Shown here one piece after another: positions 16,499 to 23,646 of a stretch of 26,357 nt of DNA. This DNA is from an uncultured Collinsella sp. (GTDB taxonomy: Bacteria > Actinomycetota > Coriobacteriia > Coriobacteriales > Coriobacteriaceae). The stretch is from positions 1 to 26,357 of the forward strand of contig CATZIG010000006.1 in NCBI GenBank assembly GCA_958419975.1. The letters run 5' to 3'. The translations under genes were made by a program, and so were the position numbers. Within the stretch, counting starts at the first letter, position 1. Each line of letters starts with the position of its first letter. The notes beneath the pieces are model-generated. The model saw only the letters and a list, made by a program, of their open reading frames with translations. It was not told the DNA's origin and ran no database searches.

Positions 16499-17857
16499 AT
16501 GGCCTCATCCGCCCCGCGCGGTCTGCGCTCCGACCATGTCGTCACCGTCGGCATCGCCCTGTTCTCGATGCTCTTTGGCGCCGGCAACCTCATTATTCCG
16601 CCGCTGCTGGCGCTGCAGGCAGGTTCTGCCACGCCGGTCGCCATGCTCGGCTTTCTGATTGCCGCCATCGGTCTGCCCGTCATGGGATTTATCGCCGTCG
16701 CGCTCGCCGGCACGGCCCGCGAGCTGGCCGGGCGCGTGCATCCTAAGTTTGGTGAATTCTTCGTTGCGGCGGTCTACCTGGCCATCGGTCCGTGCCTGGC
16801 CATTCCGCGCACAAGCTCTACGGCGTTCGAGATGCTAGTGCCGCTGCTGCCCGAGGGCGTCTCGCTCGGCACGGTTCGCCTGGTGTTTGCCGTCGGCTTC
16901 TTTGTCGTCGCGTTTGTGCTTACGCTGCGCCCGGGGGTCATCACACGCGTACTCGGGCGCATGACGGGCCCCGCGCTCATCGCGCTCATCGTGCTGGTCG
17001 TGGGTGCTGCCGTGATCTCGCCGCTGGGACCGGCTGCTGCCCCGCAAGCTCCCTATGATGCCGGCGCTGCGGTTCAAGGCTTCTTGACCGGCTACCAGAC
17101 CATGGACCTGCTTGCGTCGCTCGCCTTCGGCATCATCATCGCCGAGACCATCCACGAGTTGGGTGTTACCAATGACAAACGCGTGGCCTTCGAGATTTCG
17201 CGTTCCGGTGTGATCGCCGGCGTGCTCATGGCCATCATCTATTGCGGCTTGGCCCTTGCCGGTATGCAGCTCGGCACCGTGATGCCCGACGCCACCAACG
17301 GCGCTGCAATCCTTGCTCGCTCGGCCTCCATGCACTTTGGCCTTGCCGGCACGGTTGTGGTATTTGCGATTTTCTTTCTCGCCTGCATGAACGTGTGCAT
17401 CGGCCTCATCAGTTGCTGCTCGCGTTACTTCTGCGAGACGTATGTGGTCGAGGGGGGAGCGGAGGCCTCCGAGGAGGCCATGCGCCGTCCCTTTGCGATT
17501 CTCGCCTTTGTGTTCGCGGCGTTTTCGTGCGTGCTTTCCAACGTGGGCCTCGATGTGATCCTTATGTTCTCGGTGCCCATGCTCAACGCCTTGTATCCTG
17601 TCGCCATCGTGCTGGTCCTCATGGGTTTGGTACACGGTTTTTGCGACGCGCATCCGCAGGTGTGGGTCTGGGTCGGCGGCGTTGTCGCGGTACAGAGCGT
17701 AATCACTTCGGTCCGCGATGCGTTCTTTGCTGGCGCGTGGCTGCCGTTCGATGCGTTGCCGCTGGCAGATATCGGCGCTGCGTGGGCGCCGGTTGCTGTG
17801 GTCGCGTTTGTGATTGGTCTGGTTCATAGCCAGTTTGTCGCACATTCGAGGAGCTAG
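16499..17857 (+). CDS. brnQ: Branched-chain amino-acid carrier, BrnQ family
   Basis: A 452-aa integral membrane symporter for leucine, isoleucine and valine by family. The N-terminal signature VTVGIALFSMLFGAGNLIIPP is diagnostic, with AIGPCLAIPRTSSTAFEM following. About twelve hydrophobic segments are visible, including stretches near VGFFVVAFVLTLRPGVI, IIYCGLALAGMQLG and FLACMNVCIGLISCCSRYF. ATG 16499 has AAAGGTG upstream. The start lies only 20 bases after a strong terminator, so its promoter must overlap the end of the previous gene or the terminator; TATACT at 16437-16442 is a possible -10 with no good -35. It is followed closely by a tRNA promoter. Confidence 0.92.
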   Translation: MASSAPRGLRSDHVVTVGIALFSMLFGAGNLIIPPLLALQAGSATPVAMLGFLIAAIGLPVMGFIAVALAGTARELAGRVHPKFGEFFVAAVYLAIGPCLAIPRTSSTAFEMLVPLLPEGVSLGTVRLVFAVGFFVVAFVLTLRPGVITRVLGRMTGPALIALIVLVVGAAVISPLGPAAAPQAPYDAGAAVQGFLTGYQTMDLLASLAFGIIIAETIHELGVTNDKRVAFEISRSGVIAGVLMAIIYCGLALAGMQLGTVMPDATNGAAILARSASMHFGLAGTVVVFAIFFLACMNVCIGLISCCSRYFCETYVVEGGAEASEEAMRRPFAILAFVFAAFSCVLSNVGLDVILMFSVPMLNALYPVAIVLVLMGLVHGFCDAHPQVWVWVGGVVAVQSVITSVRDAFFAGAWLPFDALPLADIGAAWAPVAVVAFVIGLVHSQFVAHSRS

Positions 17858-17868
17858 GGTTTCTGCGC

Positions 17869-17897
17869 TTGCACAGGCGGGGAGTCTCCCCTATAAT
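17869..17897 (+). promoter_or_regulatory. Promoter of the tRNA-Pro/tRNA-Gly unit
   Basis: TTGCAC (17869-17874) and a perfect TATAAT (17892-17897) are spaced by 17 bases and lie about 50 bases before the first tRNA. This is the best promoter match in the window. Confidence 0.85.
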
Positions 17898-17948
17898 TTC
17901 CTTCGCTTTGGGACACGCAAGGTTTAGACCTTAGCTGCTCAACACCTT

Positions 17949-18025
17949 CGGGACGTGGCGCAGTTTGGTAGCGCGCCTGCTTTGGGAGCAGGATGTCGCA
18001 GGTTCAAATCCTGTCGTCCCGACCA
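17949..18025 (+). tRNA. tRNA-Pro (anticodon UGG)
   Basis: A 77-base cloverleaf: acceptor CGGGACG pairs with CGTCCCG, the anticodon stem CCTGC/GCAGG encloses loop TTTGGGA with anticodon TGG, the T-arm contains GGTTCAAATCC, and the 3' CCA is encoded at 18023-18025. It lies in a two-tRNA unit with the promoter at 17869. Confidence 0.96.
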
Positions 18026-18031
18026 TATCCT

Positions 18032-18105
18032 GCGGGCGTAGTTCAATGGTAGAACCCCAGCCTTCCAAGCTGATGACGCGGGTTCGATTCCCGTCGCCCG
18101 CTCCA
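18032..18105 (+). tRNA. tRNA-Gly (anticodon UCC)
   Basis: A 74-base cloverleaf: acceptor GCGGGCG pairs with CGCCCGC, the anticodon loop CTTCCAA reads TCC, the T-arm contains GGTTCGATTCC, and CCA is encoded at 18103-18105. It is separated from tRNA-Pro by 6 bases. The outermost anticodon-stem pair (27-43) is C-A, a mismatch, while the remaining stems pair. Confidence 0.96.
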
Positions 18106-18117
18106 TAGGATAGTTTT

Positions 18118-18154
18118 AACGGTTCTGTTTCCTTCTGGGAATCAGGGCCGTTTT
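18118..18154 (+). terminator. Terminator of the tRNA unit
   Basis: AACGGTTCTG (18118-18127) pairs with CAGGGCCGTT (18143-18152) with two G-T wobbles, and the transcript continues into a short T run (TTTT including the stem end). It lies 12 bases after tRNA-Gly. Confidence 0.75.
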
Positions 18155-18187
18155 CATATACATGCCGGGACCCCAGATCCCCTTCTA

Positions 18188-18254
18188 AGTTGCGGTGAAA
18201 TACGGACTGTTTTTCGGCTTTTATTGCCCATGTAGTCCGTATTTCACCGCAACT
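18188..18254. repeat. Long hairpin repeat, copy 1
   Basis: A perfect 21-bp inverted repeat (18188-18208 with 18234-18254) with a 25-base loop. The arm begins AGTTGCGGTGAAATACGG. The same arm recurs in copy 2 at 19469-19537, while the loop sequences differ. The two copies bracket the gene at 18440-19441. Confidence 0.92.
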
Positions 18255-18418
18255 ATTTGTAAGGTTGGATTTTGATGCCGTTGGGAGGGTCGTAGCGACC
18301 GTCTACCGAGAGTGGAAATTTTTTTTGAAGCCTTGACCTGCGACGTCAAGCTTTTGGTCAGCTTTTGGCAAGGCCTGCGGACGGAAGCATGCGATAGCGT
18401 AATGGTATTCTCTCCGCC
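18255..18418. other. Non-coding stretch before the DUF559-like gene
   Basis: No gene is supported here. The region holds a small perfect hairpin GGTCG-TAG-CGACC (18288-18300), an eight-T run near 18320, and a CTTGAC/GTCAAG dyad shortly after it. No clear promoter is visible, although TATTCT just before 18411 could be a weak -10. Confidence 0.4.
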
Positions 18419-18439
18419 GTGATGGTTATGGGGTTGGCC

Positions 18440-19441
18440 ATGCTCGATAAAGGCAAACATTTTCCGCAGTCATATGCAAGGATGCTATTCTCGGCCCTTG
18501 GAATTCATCAAGATGGACAGCTGCTTATAACAATTGATCCTTGGGAAGAACGCCGTGCGCGCGAGCTTATGCAGGAAGAGCTCATGCTTCGTCTTTACAA
18601 CCACGTGTATGCGGATCCGGTCTATTGGAATAATCTTGGGGTTGAAGATCGCATCTTTCAGCTGGCATCCGCTATTGCGGTCGTTGAACCGGATGCTGTG
18701 TTTTGCGGATCGACGGCAGCGCTGCTCTATGGCATCGGCTCGGCTTATTCGCTTCTGGATAAAGTGCAAGTGCTGCTGCCACGGTCTACAAGGCGTGATA
18801 CGTATGAGTTCGTTGAATATAAGCGCTGGCGGGCGGGCGAAGTGTGGCGGCTCGGTCTGTTTACGCTGACGGATCCGTATCGAACGGTTGTTGATATCGC
18901 CCGAACGAGCGCCTTTCGCTATGCGCTGGGCTATGTCGATGGCTTGGCCCGTGAGTACGATGTCGAACGTGAAGAGCTGCGAGCATATGCGCAGGCAAAT
19001 TGCCGAGGGTTGCATGGCATCGCGCGTGCTTTTGACGTTTTTGAGCATATGGACGGCAGGTCAGACAATGGTGGCGAGTCCGAGGCGAGAGCAGCGATGA
19101 TTCTCGCTGGGGTTGCCGCGCCTGAGCTTCAAGTTGAGATAACGCGACCGGGAAACGCTGGTTATTATCTAGCAGATTATGGCTGGCAGATGCCAGACGG
19201 CTCATGGACGCTGGCAGAGCTGCATGGGCTGGGTAAGTTTGAAGACGAAGCTCAAGATGATCCAGAGCAAGCGGCGGCAAAAACCTATCGAGCGGCCCTC
19301 ATGCGCGACGCGAACCTTCGCGCCATGGGCCACAACGTCATTCATTTCAAACTTTCGGACACCTACGACGTAGAATCGTTCGGTGCCATGATGCGCGGCT
19401 ACGGCATTCCGACAACAAAACCCTACGCCGACTCCCGATAG
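18440..19441 (+). CDS. AbiEi-like/DUF559-type protein with PD-(D/E)XK-like C-terminal domain
   Basis: A 333-aa protein (from ATG 18440; GTG 18419, ATG 18422 and ATG 18428 are in-frame alternatives). The N-terminal half contains FCGSTAALLYGIG and TDPYRTVVDIARTSAFRYAL, as in actinobacterial proteins resembling AbiEi-type antitoxins. The C-terminal half contains GGESEARAAMILAGVAAPELQVEI and then a Vsr/DUF559-like nuclease core: D246 (YYLADYGW), E260 and K266 (LAELHGLGKF), with IHFKL near the end. Where relatives usually read E-x-D-G, this one has E-L-H-G, so catalytic activity is doubtful. Codon use looks less GC-rich than the neighbours and the gene is bracketed by long hairpin repeats, both hinting at acquisition. 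A defence or regulatory role is possible but not shown. Confidence 0.6.
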   Translation: MLDKGKHFPQSYARMLFSALGIHQDGQLLITIDPWEERRARELMQEELMLRLYNHVYADPVYWNNLGVEDRIFQLASAIAVVEPDAVFCGSTAALLYGIGSAYSLLDKVQVLLPRSTRRDTYEFVEYKRWRAGEVWRLGLFTLTDPYRTVVDIARTSAFRYALGYVDGLAREYDVEREELRAYAQANCRGLHGIARAFDVFEHMDGRSDNGGESEARAAMILAGVAAPELQVEITRPGNAGYYLADYGWQMPDGSWTLAELHGLGKFEDEAQDDPEQAAAKTYRAALMRDANLRAMGHNVIHFKLSDTYDVESFGAMMRGYGIPTTKPYADSR

Positions 19442-19468
19442 CGAAATCGTTCGCAGCCAACCTTCAAT

Positions 19469-19537
19469 AAGTTGCGGTGAAATACGGACTGTTGAGGCCT
19501 TTAAAGGCATGAAACAGTCCGTATTTCACCGCAACTT
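19469..19537. repeat. Long hairpin repeat, copy 2
   Basis: A perfect 25-bp inverted repeat (19469-19493 with 19513-19537) around a 19-base loop that itself contains the 12-base palindrome GCCTTTAAAGGC. The arm begins AAGTTGCGGTGAAATACG and shares its 21-base core with copy 1. It sits between the ends of two convergent genes, so it may also act as a bidirectional terminator, although there is no T-tract. Confidence 0.92.
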
Positions 19538-19551
19538 AGGAGGGGATGGGG

Positions 19552-20007
19552 TTAGCTGCGGGGGCGGTGGCGGAGTTTGTCGATGGTGGCGTCGGTGCTG
19601 CGGCTGTGGGCTTCGGCAGCGGTTTGACGCTTGCGGCGGTAATCGATCATGCCTTGGATGATGGGCTTGCCAAAGCTCACGACGTCGTCGTTATAGATGG
19701 CGGTACGGGCGGCAAGCAGACAGTCGGTAAAGTCCATATGGGTCTTGCCAAAGAGTTTGACGGCAAGGGCGACAACGGTGGGCTCGTCGACCATGACGTC
19801 ATCGAGCAGCCTTTTCAAGGCCGCAGCAATCTCAACGCGGGGAACCTTATAGACGTCGCGCAGCGTGACCACGACGCGTGTGATGATTTCGGGGTAGACG
19901 CGAGCGGTGCGCGTGGCGATGACCTTGGCAGCGCGCGGTGATAGAACTTCGTCGTCGTCAAGCAGGTAGCGTAGGATGACGGTCTCGTCGATGATGGTGC
20001 TACTCAT
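19552..20007 (-). CDS. PIN-domain toxin (VapC-like), possibly degenerate
   Basis: A 151-aa PIN-domain protein beginning MSSTIIDETVILRYLLDDDE, the usual first strand with catalytic D7, and containing KTHMDFTDCLLAART (D92, D95). By comparison with the family pattern, the acidic residue expected in the PEVxAEVVYVL region is replaced by Arg (R44 in IITRVVVTL), and the final FDK motif reads FGK. Two of the usual metal-binding acidic residues may therefore be missing. GAGGAAG precedes the start. It overlaps the antitoxin gene by 8 bases, the normal arrangement of a toxin-antitoxin operon. RNase activity is inferred from family only. Confidence 0.75.
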   Translation of the reverse strand: MSSTIIDETVILRYLLDDDEVLSPRAAKVIATRTARVYPEIITRVVVTLRDVYKVPRVEIAAALKRLLDDVMVDEPTVVALAVKLFGKTHMDFTDCLLAARTAIYNDDVVSFGKPIIQGMIDYRRKRQTAAEAHSRSTDATIDKLRHRPRS

Positions 20008-20323
20008 GGATATCTACTTCCTCGGGACCCAAAATCGAATCGTCGCTTTTTGTAGCAAGGTACTCAATCCAGGCATTGCGCTCCTCGGAGCGGCGATTGG
20101 GATCTCCGTATGCTTTGAGCGATCCATAGGCGGCGGTGCCGTCCTTTGAGCGCACGGCGACCGGCTGAAAGGGAAGCTTGCGCATCAAAATGCTCTGCGC
20201 GACAAAAAGGCGGACAGCCTCGGCGAGCGATGTGCCCATGGCGTCGTAGAGGCGCTCGGCATGCTGTTTGTCCTCTTCGCGAATGCGCACCTGCAGGATG
20301 GCTCGTTTTTGCGTCGATGACAT
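20000..20323 (-). CDS. RelB/DinJ-type ribbon-helix-helix antitoxin
   Basis: A 107-aa antitoxin. The N-terminal half (AILQVRIREEDKQHAERLYD, then AMGTSLAEAVRLFVAQSI and RKLPF) matches the RelB/DinJ DNA-binding ribbon-helix-helix pattern. The acidic C-terminus (DSILGPEEVDIHE) would wrap the toxin. ATG 20323 has AGGGAGG about 6 bases upstream on the minus strand; the GTG just before it (20326) is less well spaced. It is first in a two-gene operon with the PIN protein and should autoregulate through the operator-like dyad upstream. Pairing of a RelB-type antitoxin with a PIN toxin is a mixed combination but known in practice. Confidence 0.85.
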   Translation of the reverse strand: MSSTQKRAILQVRIREEDKQHAERLYDAMGTSLAEAVRLFVAQSILMRKLPFQPVAVRSKDGTAAYGSLKAYGDPNRRSEERNAWIEYLATKSDDSILGPEEVDIHE

Positions 20324-20366
20324 CACTGCCCTCCCTTAGCTAACGTGCAATATAGTCGGTCAAATG

Positions 20367-20418
20367 CGGCATGTGCCGATACTTGAGCATCTTATAACGA
20401 TTACTTTATTTCGCTCAA
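20367..20418 (-). promoter_or_regulatory. Promoter and operator-like dyad of the toxin-antitoxin operon
   Basis: Reading the minus strand, TTGAGC (20418-20413) and TATAAG (20396-20391) are spaced by 16 bases. Just downstream lies CGGCA-TG-TGCCG (20367-20378), a compact perfect dyad placed where an autoregulating ribbon-helix-helix antitoxin would be expected to bind. Confidence 0.5.
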
Positions 20419-20494
20419 GTAAATAACCATTAACACGAATACAAGCGTAGTACATCCAAAATGAGAGCGCGTAAAAATCTCAGAGGTGTACGCA

Positions 20495-20573
20495 TGTAAT
20501 ACACTCACCTTTATAGCTTCTAGAGAATAATTCCAACCTGCCAAAACCCCTGCAATACACCCGTATTGCAGGG
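20495..20573 (+). promoter_or_regulatory. Repeated motif and perfect dyad upstream of the formate-hydrogenlyase genes
   Basis: TGTAATACACTC (20495-20506) and TGCAATACACCC (20551-20562) are 10/12 identical and 56 bases apart. The second copy is part of an 11-bp perfect dyad, CCCTGCAATAC (20548-20558) with GTATTGCAGGG (20563-20573), with a 4-base centre and no T-tract. This looks like an operator for a regulator of the downstream operon. The 425-base gap (20327-20751) otherwise holds the toxin-antitoxin promoter and the leader element at 20677; I could not identify a convincing sigma-70 promoter for the operon. Confidence 0.5.
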
Positions 20574-20676
20574 CCTATGCTCAAGTTTGCCACCTGCAAC
20601 TGCGTATATTTAGACTGTATATCGTTGGAGGAACTCTATCGAAGTGCCTGTTTCGCCGCATGCGCTCGATACGCCG

Positions 20677-20743
20677 ATGCCGGACCACGGGCGGTCCGGG
20701 GCAACGTCGACAGGGTCTCTCCGGCATGGGATTCAGGAGGGAG
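20677..20743 (+). promoter_or_regulatory. Leader with mutually exclusive stems before the first FHL gene
   Basis: CCGGACC (20680-20686) can pair perfectly with GGTCCGG (20693-20699) around ACGGGC. Alternatively ATGCCGG (20677-20683) can pair perfectly with CCGGCAT (20721-20727), which ends only 7 bases before the ribosome-binding site AGGAGGGAG (20735-20743). The two stems share bases, so they cannot both form. This is the logic of a switch. The first operon gene belongs to a molybdenum/selenium enzyme system, so a Moco-type riboswitch is one candidate, but I cannot match the consensus by eye. Confidence 0.4.
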
Positions 20744-20751
20744 TGAACAAC

Positions 20752-21270
20752 ATGGGCAATAAACGAGTCGTGGCCGATTCTTCACGCTGCATTGGGTGCC
20801 AAACCTGTATGGCGGCGTGCATCGAGGCACACGATATTCCCGGCAACATCGCCGCACCTCGCTTGCGCGTAACGCGCACCTACGAGATTTCCGCGCCGGT
20901 GGCATGTCACCACTGCGAGGACGCTCCGTGCGCCAAGGCCTGCCCTACGGGCGCCTTGTTCTTTGATCCAAAGAACCATCGCATCGGCGTCAACGAGGAC
21001 AACTGCATCGGCTGCAAGAGCTGCGTCATGGCATGCCCCTTTGGCGCCGTGAGCGTGGCGACCACGCAGGTCCCCGTCTTGATGGGCGACGTTCGCGTGG
21101 GTTCGCAGACCAAGAGCTTCGTGCTCAAGTGCGACCTGTGCGTGGACCGTCCCGGCGGTCCGGCGTGTGCCGAGGCGTGCCCGACCAAGGGCCTCACCCT
21201 GGTAGACGAGGAGCGCCTGGCGGAACTGACTGCCGAGCGTGCCCGCGCCACCATCGAAAACGAGGCGTAA
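20752..21270 (+). CDS. hydN: HydN/HycB-like ferredoxin-type protein with four [4Fe-4S] motifs
   Basis: A 172-aa electron-transfer protein that likely accepts electrons from FdhF. Four cysteine clusters are visible in order: CIGCQTCMAAC (13-23), CHHCEDAPCAKACP, CIGCKSCVMACP and CDLCVDRPGGPACAEACP, enough for four [4Fe-4S] clusters in the HydN/DmsB fold. ATG 20752 is chosen because AGGAGGGAG sits about 8 bases upstream and the cysteine pattern then begins at the usual distance; a GTG at 20644 would add a 36-residue stretch that has the look of untranslated leader. It precedes fdhF by 75 bases, within which TACCGA/TCGGTA (21307-21322) forms a small hairpin. Confidence 0.88.
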   Translation: MGNKRVVADSSRCIGCQTCMAACIEAHDIPGNIAAPRLRVTRTYEISAPVACHHCEDAPCAKACPTGALFFDPKNHRIGVNEDNCIGCKSCVMACPFGAVSVATTQVPVLMGDVRVGSQTKSFVLKCDLCVDRPGGPACAEACPTKGLTLVDEERLAELTAERARATIENEA

Positions 21271-21345
21271 GCGTTGGGGCGACAAGCCCAATGATTGTCA
21301 AATTAGTACCGAGTAATCGGTAGCAGAAAAAGGAAGGAGGGTGTC

Positions 21346-23568
21346 ATGGAGAAGCATAAAGTGATCTGCCCGTACTGCGGCGCCGGTTGCCAGTTTAACC
21401 TCTTGGTCCAAAACGGCCAGGTCGTGGGTACCGAACCGCTCAACGGCATCACCAATCAGGGCGAGCTGTGCCTTAAGGGCATGAGCGGCTACGACTTCAT
21501 CAACGACACCAAGATCTTGACTCCTCGCGTACTGCACCCGATGATCCGCCGCACTAAGGGCGCGGATCTTGAGCGCGTAAGCTGGGACGAGGCACTGGAT
21601 TTCACCGCATCTAAGATGCAGGCCATAATTGACGAATATGGTCCTAACGCTGTCATGACCACCGGCTCTTCGCGAGGCGGCGGCAATGAGGCGAACTACG
21701 TTATGCAGAAGTTTACGCGTGCGTGCATCGGCACCCACAGCGTGGACAACTGCGCCCGTACTTGACACGGCCCTACTGTCCTCGGTCTGATGGACACGGT
21801 TGGTTCAGGTTGCATGTCATGCTCCATCCCCGGTATGGAGGATGCGGGCTGCATTTTCCTCTTCGGCTATAACCCTGCCGATTCGCACCCCATCGTCGCA
21901 AGGCGTATCGTGCGAGCCAAAGAAAAGGGTTGCAAGATCATCGTCGCCGATCCGCGCCATATCGAAACCGCGCGTATCGCCGATCTCTACCTTCCGATCA
22001 AGAATGGTTGCAACGTCGCGTTCCTCAACGCCTTTGCCAACTGCTTGGTCAACGATGGCCTCTACGACAAGGAATTCGTCGCCGAGCACACGAACGGCTT
22101 TGACGAGTGGTGGGAGACCATCAAGAACTACACTCCCGAATCCGTACAGGACATCACGGGTGTCGAGCCCGCGTTGATCCACCAAGCTGCCGAGATGTAC
22201 GCCACGGCGAAGCCTTCTGCCATCATTGGCTGGGGCATGGGCGTATGCCAGCAGAAGCAGAACCTGAAGACGGTGCACACCATCGCCTCCATCGCCTGCG
22301 TTGCCGGCCAGATCGGCAAACCCAATTCCGGCCTCGCGCCCGTGCGTGGCCAGAACAACGTCCAGGGCTCCTGCGATATGGGCATGCTGCCCAACCTGTA
22401 CCCTGGCTACCAGAAGGTCACCGACCCGGCAGTGCGTGCCAAGTTTGCCAAGGCTTGGGGCGTGCCCGAGGAAAAGCTCCCGCTCGAGGAGGGCTACAAG
22501 CTCACCGACCTGGGCCACCTGGTCGACGAGGGCAAGGTGCACTGCTTCTACAACTACGGCGAGGACCCGGTGCAGACCGAGCCCGATTCGGCCGGTATGC
22601 GCAAGACGCTCTCCGAGCTGGATCTGTTCATTTGCCAGGACATCTTTATGACGCAGACGACCATGCTCGCCGACGTCATCCTGCCCGCTACCTCTTGGGG
22701 CGAGCACGAGGGTGTCTTTACCGCATCCGACCGTAGCTTCCAGCACTTTGATGCGGCCGTTCCGCCCAAGGGCGAGTGCCGTCACGACTGGGAGATTTTC
22801 GCGGATCTGTCTACGCGCATGGGTTACCCCATGCACTACGACAACACCGAGCAGATCTGGAACGAGTGCATTAGCCTGTGCCCCAACTTTGTGGGCGCAA
22901 CCTACGAGAAGATGGCTCCCGAGGGCGGTTACGCCCAGTGGCCGGTCAAGAGCACCGATGTGAACGACCACGGCACGGCCGACATGTTCGCTGGTGGCAA
23001 GTTCACCACCAAGGACGGCCGCGCCAACCTGATGGCGCACGACTGGGAGGCGCCCTCCGAGCTTCCCGACGATGAGTACCCGCTCATCCTGTGCACCGTC
23101 CGCGAGGTCGGCCACTACAGCTGCCGTTCGATGACCGGCAACTGCAAGACGCTGGCGCTGCTCGCCGACGAGCCCGGCTTTGTCCGCATGAATCCCGCGG
23201 ATGCCCAGGCGCGCGGCATCAAGAACGGCGACATCGTCTCGATTCACAGCCGCCGCGGCCAGGTATACAGCCGCGCCGACGTGAGCGATCGCATCAATAA
23301 GGGCACGGTCTACATGACCTACCAGTGGTGGATCGGCAAGTGCAACGAGCTGACCATTCACAAGGTCGACCCGGTCTCGCATACGCCCGAGGACAAGTTC
23401 TCCGCCTGCCAGGTCGACGCCATTGCCGACCAGGTTTGGGCAGAGGGCGAGGTAGAGCGTCAGTACACCGAGCTCAAGCAGGCTCTGGTGGACGCCGCCG
23501 CTCCCCAGGACGTTGAGCCTGGCGCCGCCAAGTTCGACGACGAGACGCACGTGAATCAAATCGTGTAG
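21346..23568 (+). CDS. fdhF: Formate dehydrogenase H, selenocysteine-containing
   Basis: Molybdopterin (bis-MGD) enzyme oxidising formate to CO2, the formate-oxidising arm of formate hydrogenlyase. The frame runs ATG 21346 (AAGGAAGGAGGG upstream) through TGA 21763-21765 to TAG 23566-23568: 740 residues counting Sec. The [4Fe-4S] cysteines are C8, C11, C15 and C42, and Sec is residue 140 in DNCART-U-HGPTVLG. These positions coincide with E. coli FdhF (C8, C11, C15, C42, U140). Downstream, GSGCMSCSIPGMEDAGCIFLFG and the C-terminal dinucleotide-binding domain (REVGHYSCRSMTG) are normal. No signal peptide, so cytoplasmic. The in-frame TGA is read as Sec, supported by the hairpin directly after it and by selD in this window. 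Confidence 0.96.
21763..21796 (+). promoter_or_regulatory. Sec codon and SECIS element in fdhF
   Basis: TGA 21763-21765 is followed after 11 bases by TGTCC (21777-21781) pairing with GGACA (21792-21796). The inner TC/GA pairs close the apical loop GGTCT (21784-21788), leaving one unpaired T on the 3' side. The GGUCU loop and spacing match the E. coli fdhF SECIS recognised by SelB. Confidence 0.88.
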
Positions 23569-23589
23569 TCCCGTTCTCGTTGGCTTTTT

Positions 23590-23624
23590 GGGCCGGGCGT
23601 CCCGTACGTTCGGGAGCCCGGCCC
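23590..23624 (+). repeat. Strong GC-rich stem-loop between fdhF and the second Fe-S gene
   Basis: GGGCCGGGC (23590-23598) and TCCCG (23600-23604) pair perfectly with CGGGA (23611-23615) and GCCCGGCCC (23616-23624), with one bulged G and a TACGTT loop. Only GTTATTTT follows, so it may be a partial terminator or an mRNA stability/processing element that tunes fdhF against the hydrogenase genes. Confidence 0.7.
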
Positions 23625-23646
23625 GTTATTTTGAAAGGAAGTGGGG

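Noticed and set aside
18032..18105. tRNA-Gly as an integration site with a duplicated 3' end
   Set aside because: I found no second copy of the tRNA 3' end downstream and no integrase gene in the window, although the hairpin-flanked gene is close by.
20644..20751. N-terminal extension of the first FHL Fe-S protein from GTG 20644
   Set aside because: The 36 added residues look like translated leader, the region has competing RNA stems, and the best ribosome-binding site serves ATG 20752.
21763..21765. In-frame TGA splitting fdhF into a short and a long frame
   Set aside because: It is codon 140, the Sec position of FdhF, with a canonical GGTCT-loop hairpin 11 bases later. It is an intact selenoprotein gene.
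21817..23559. A 580-codon minus-strand frame opposite fdhF
   Set aside because: Codon-phase shadow of fdhF with no recognisable protein features.
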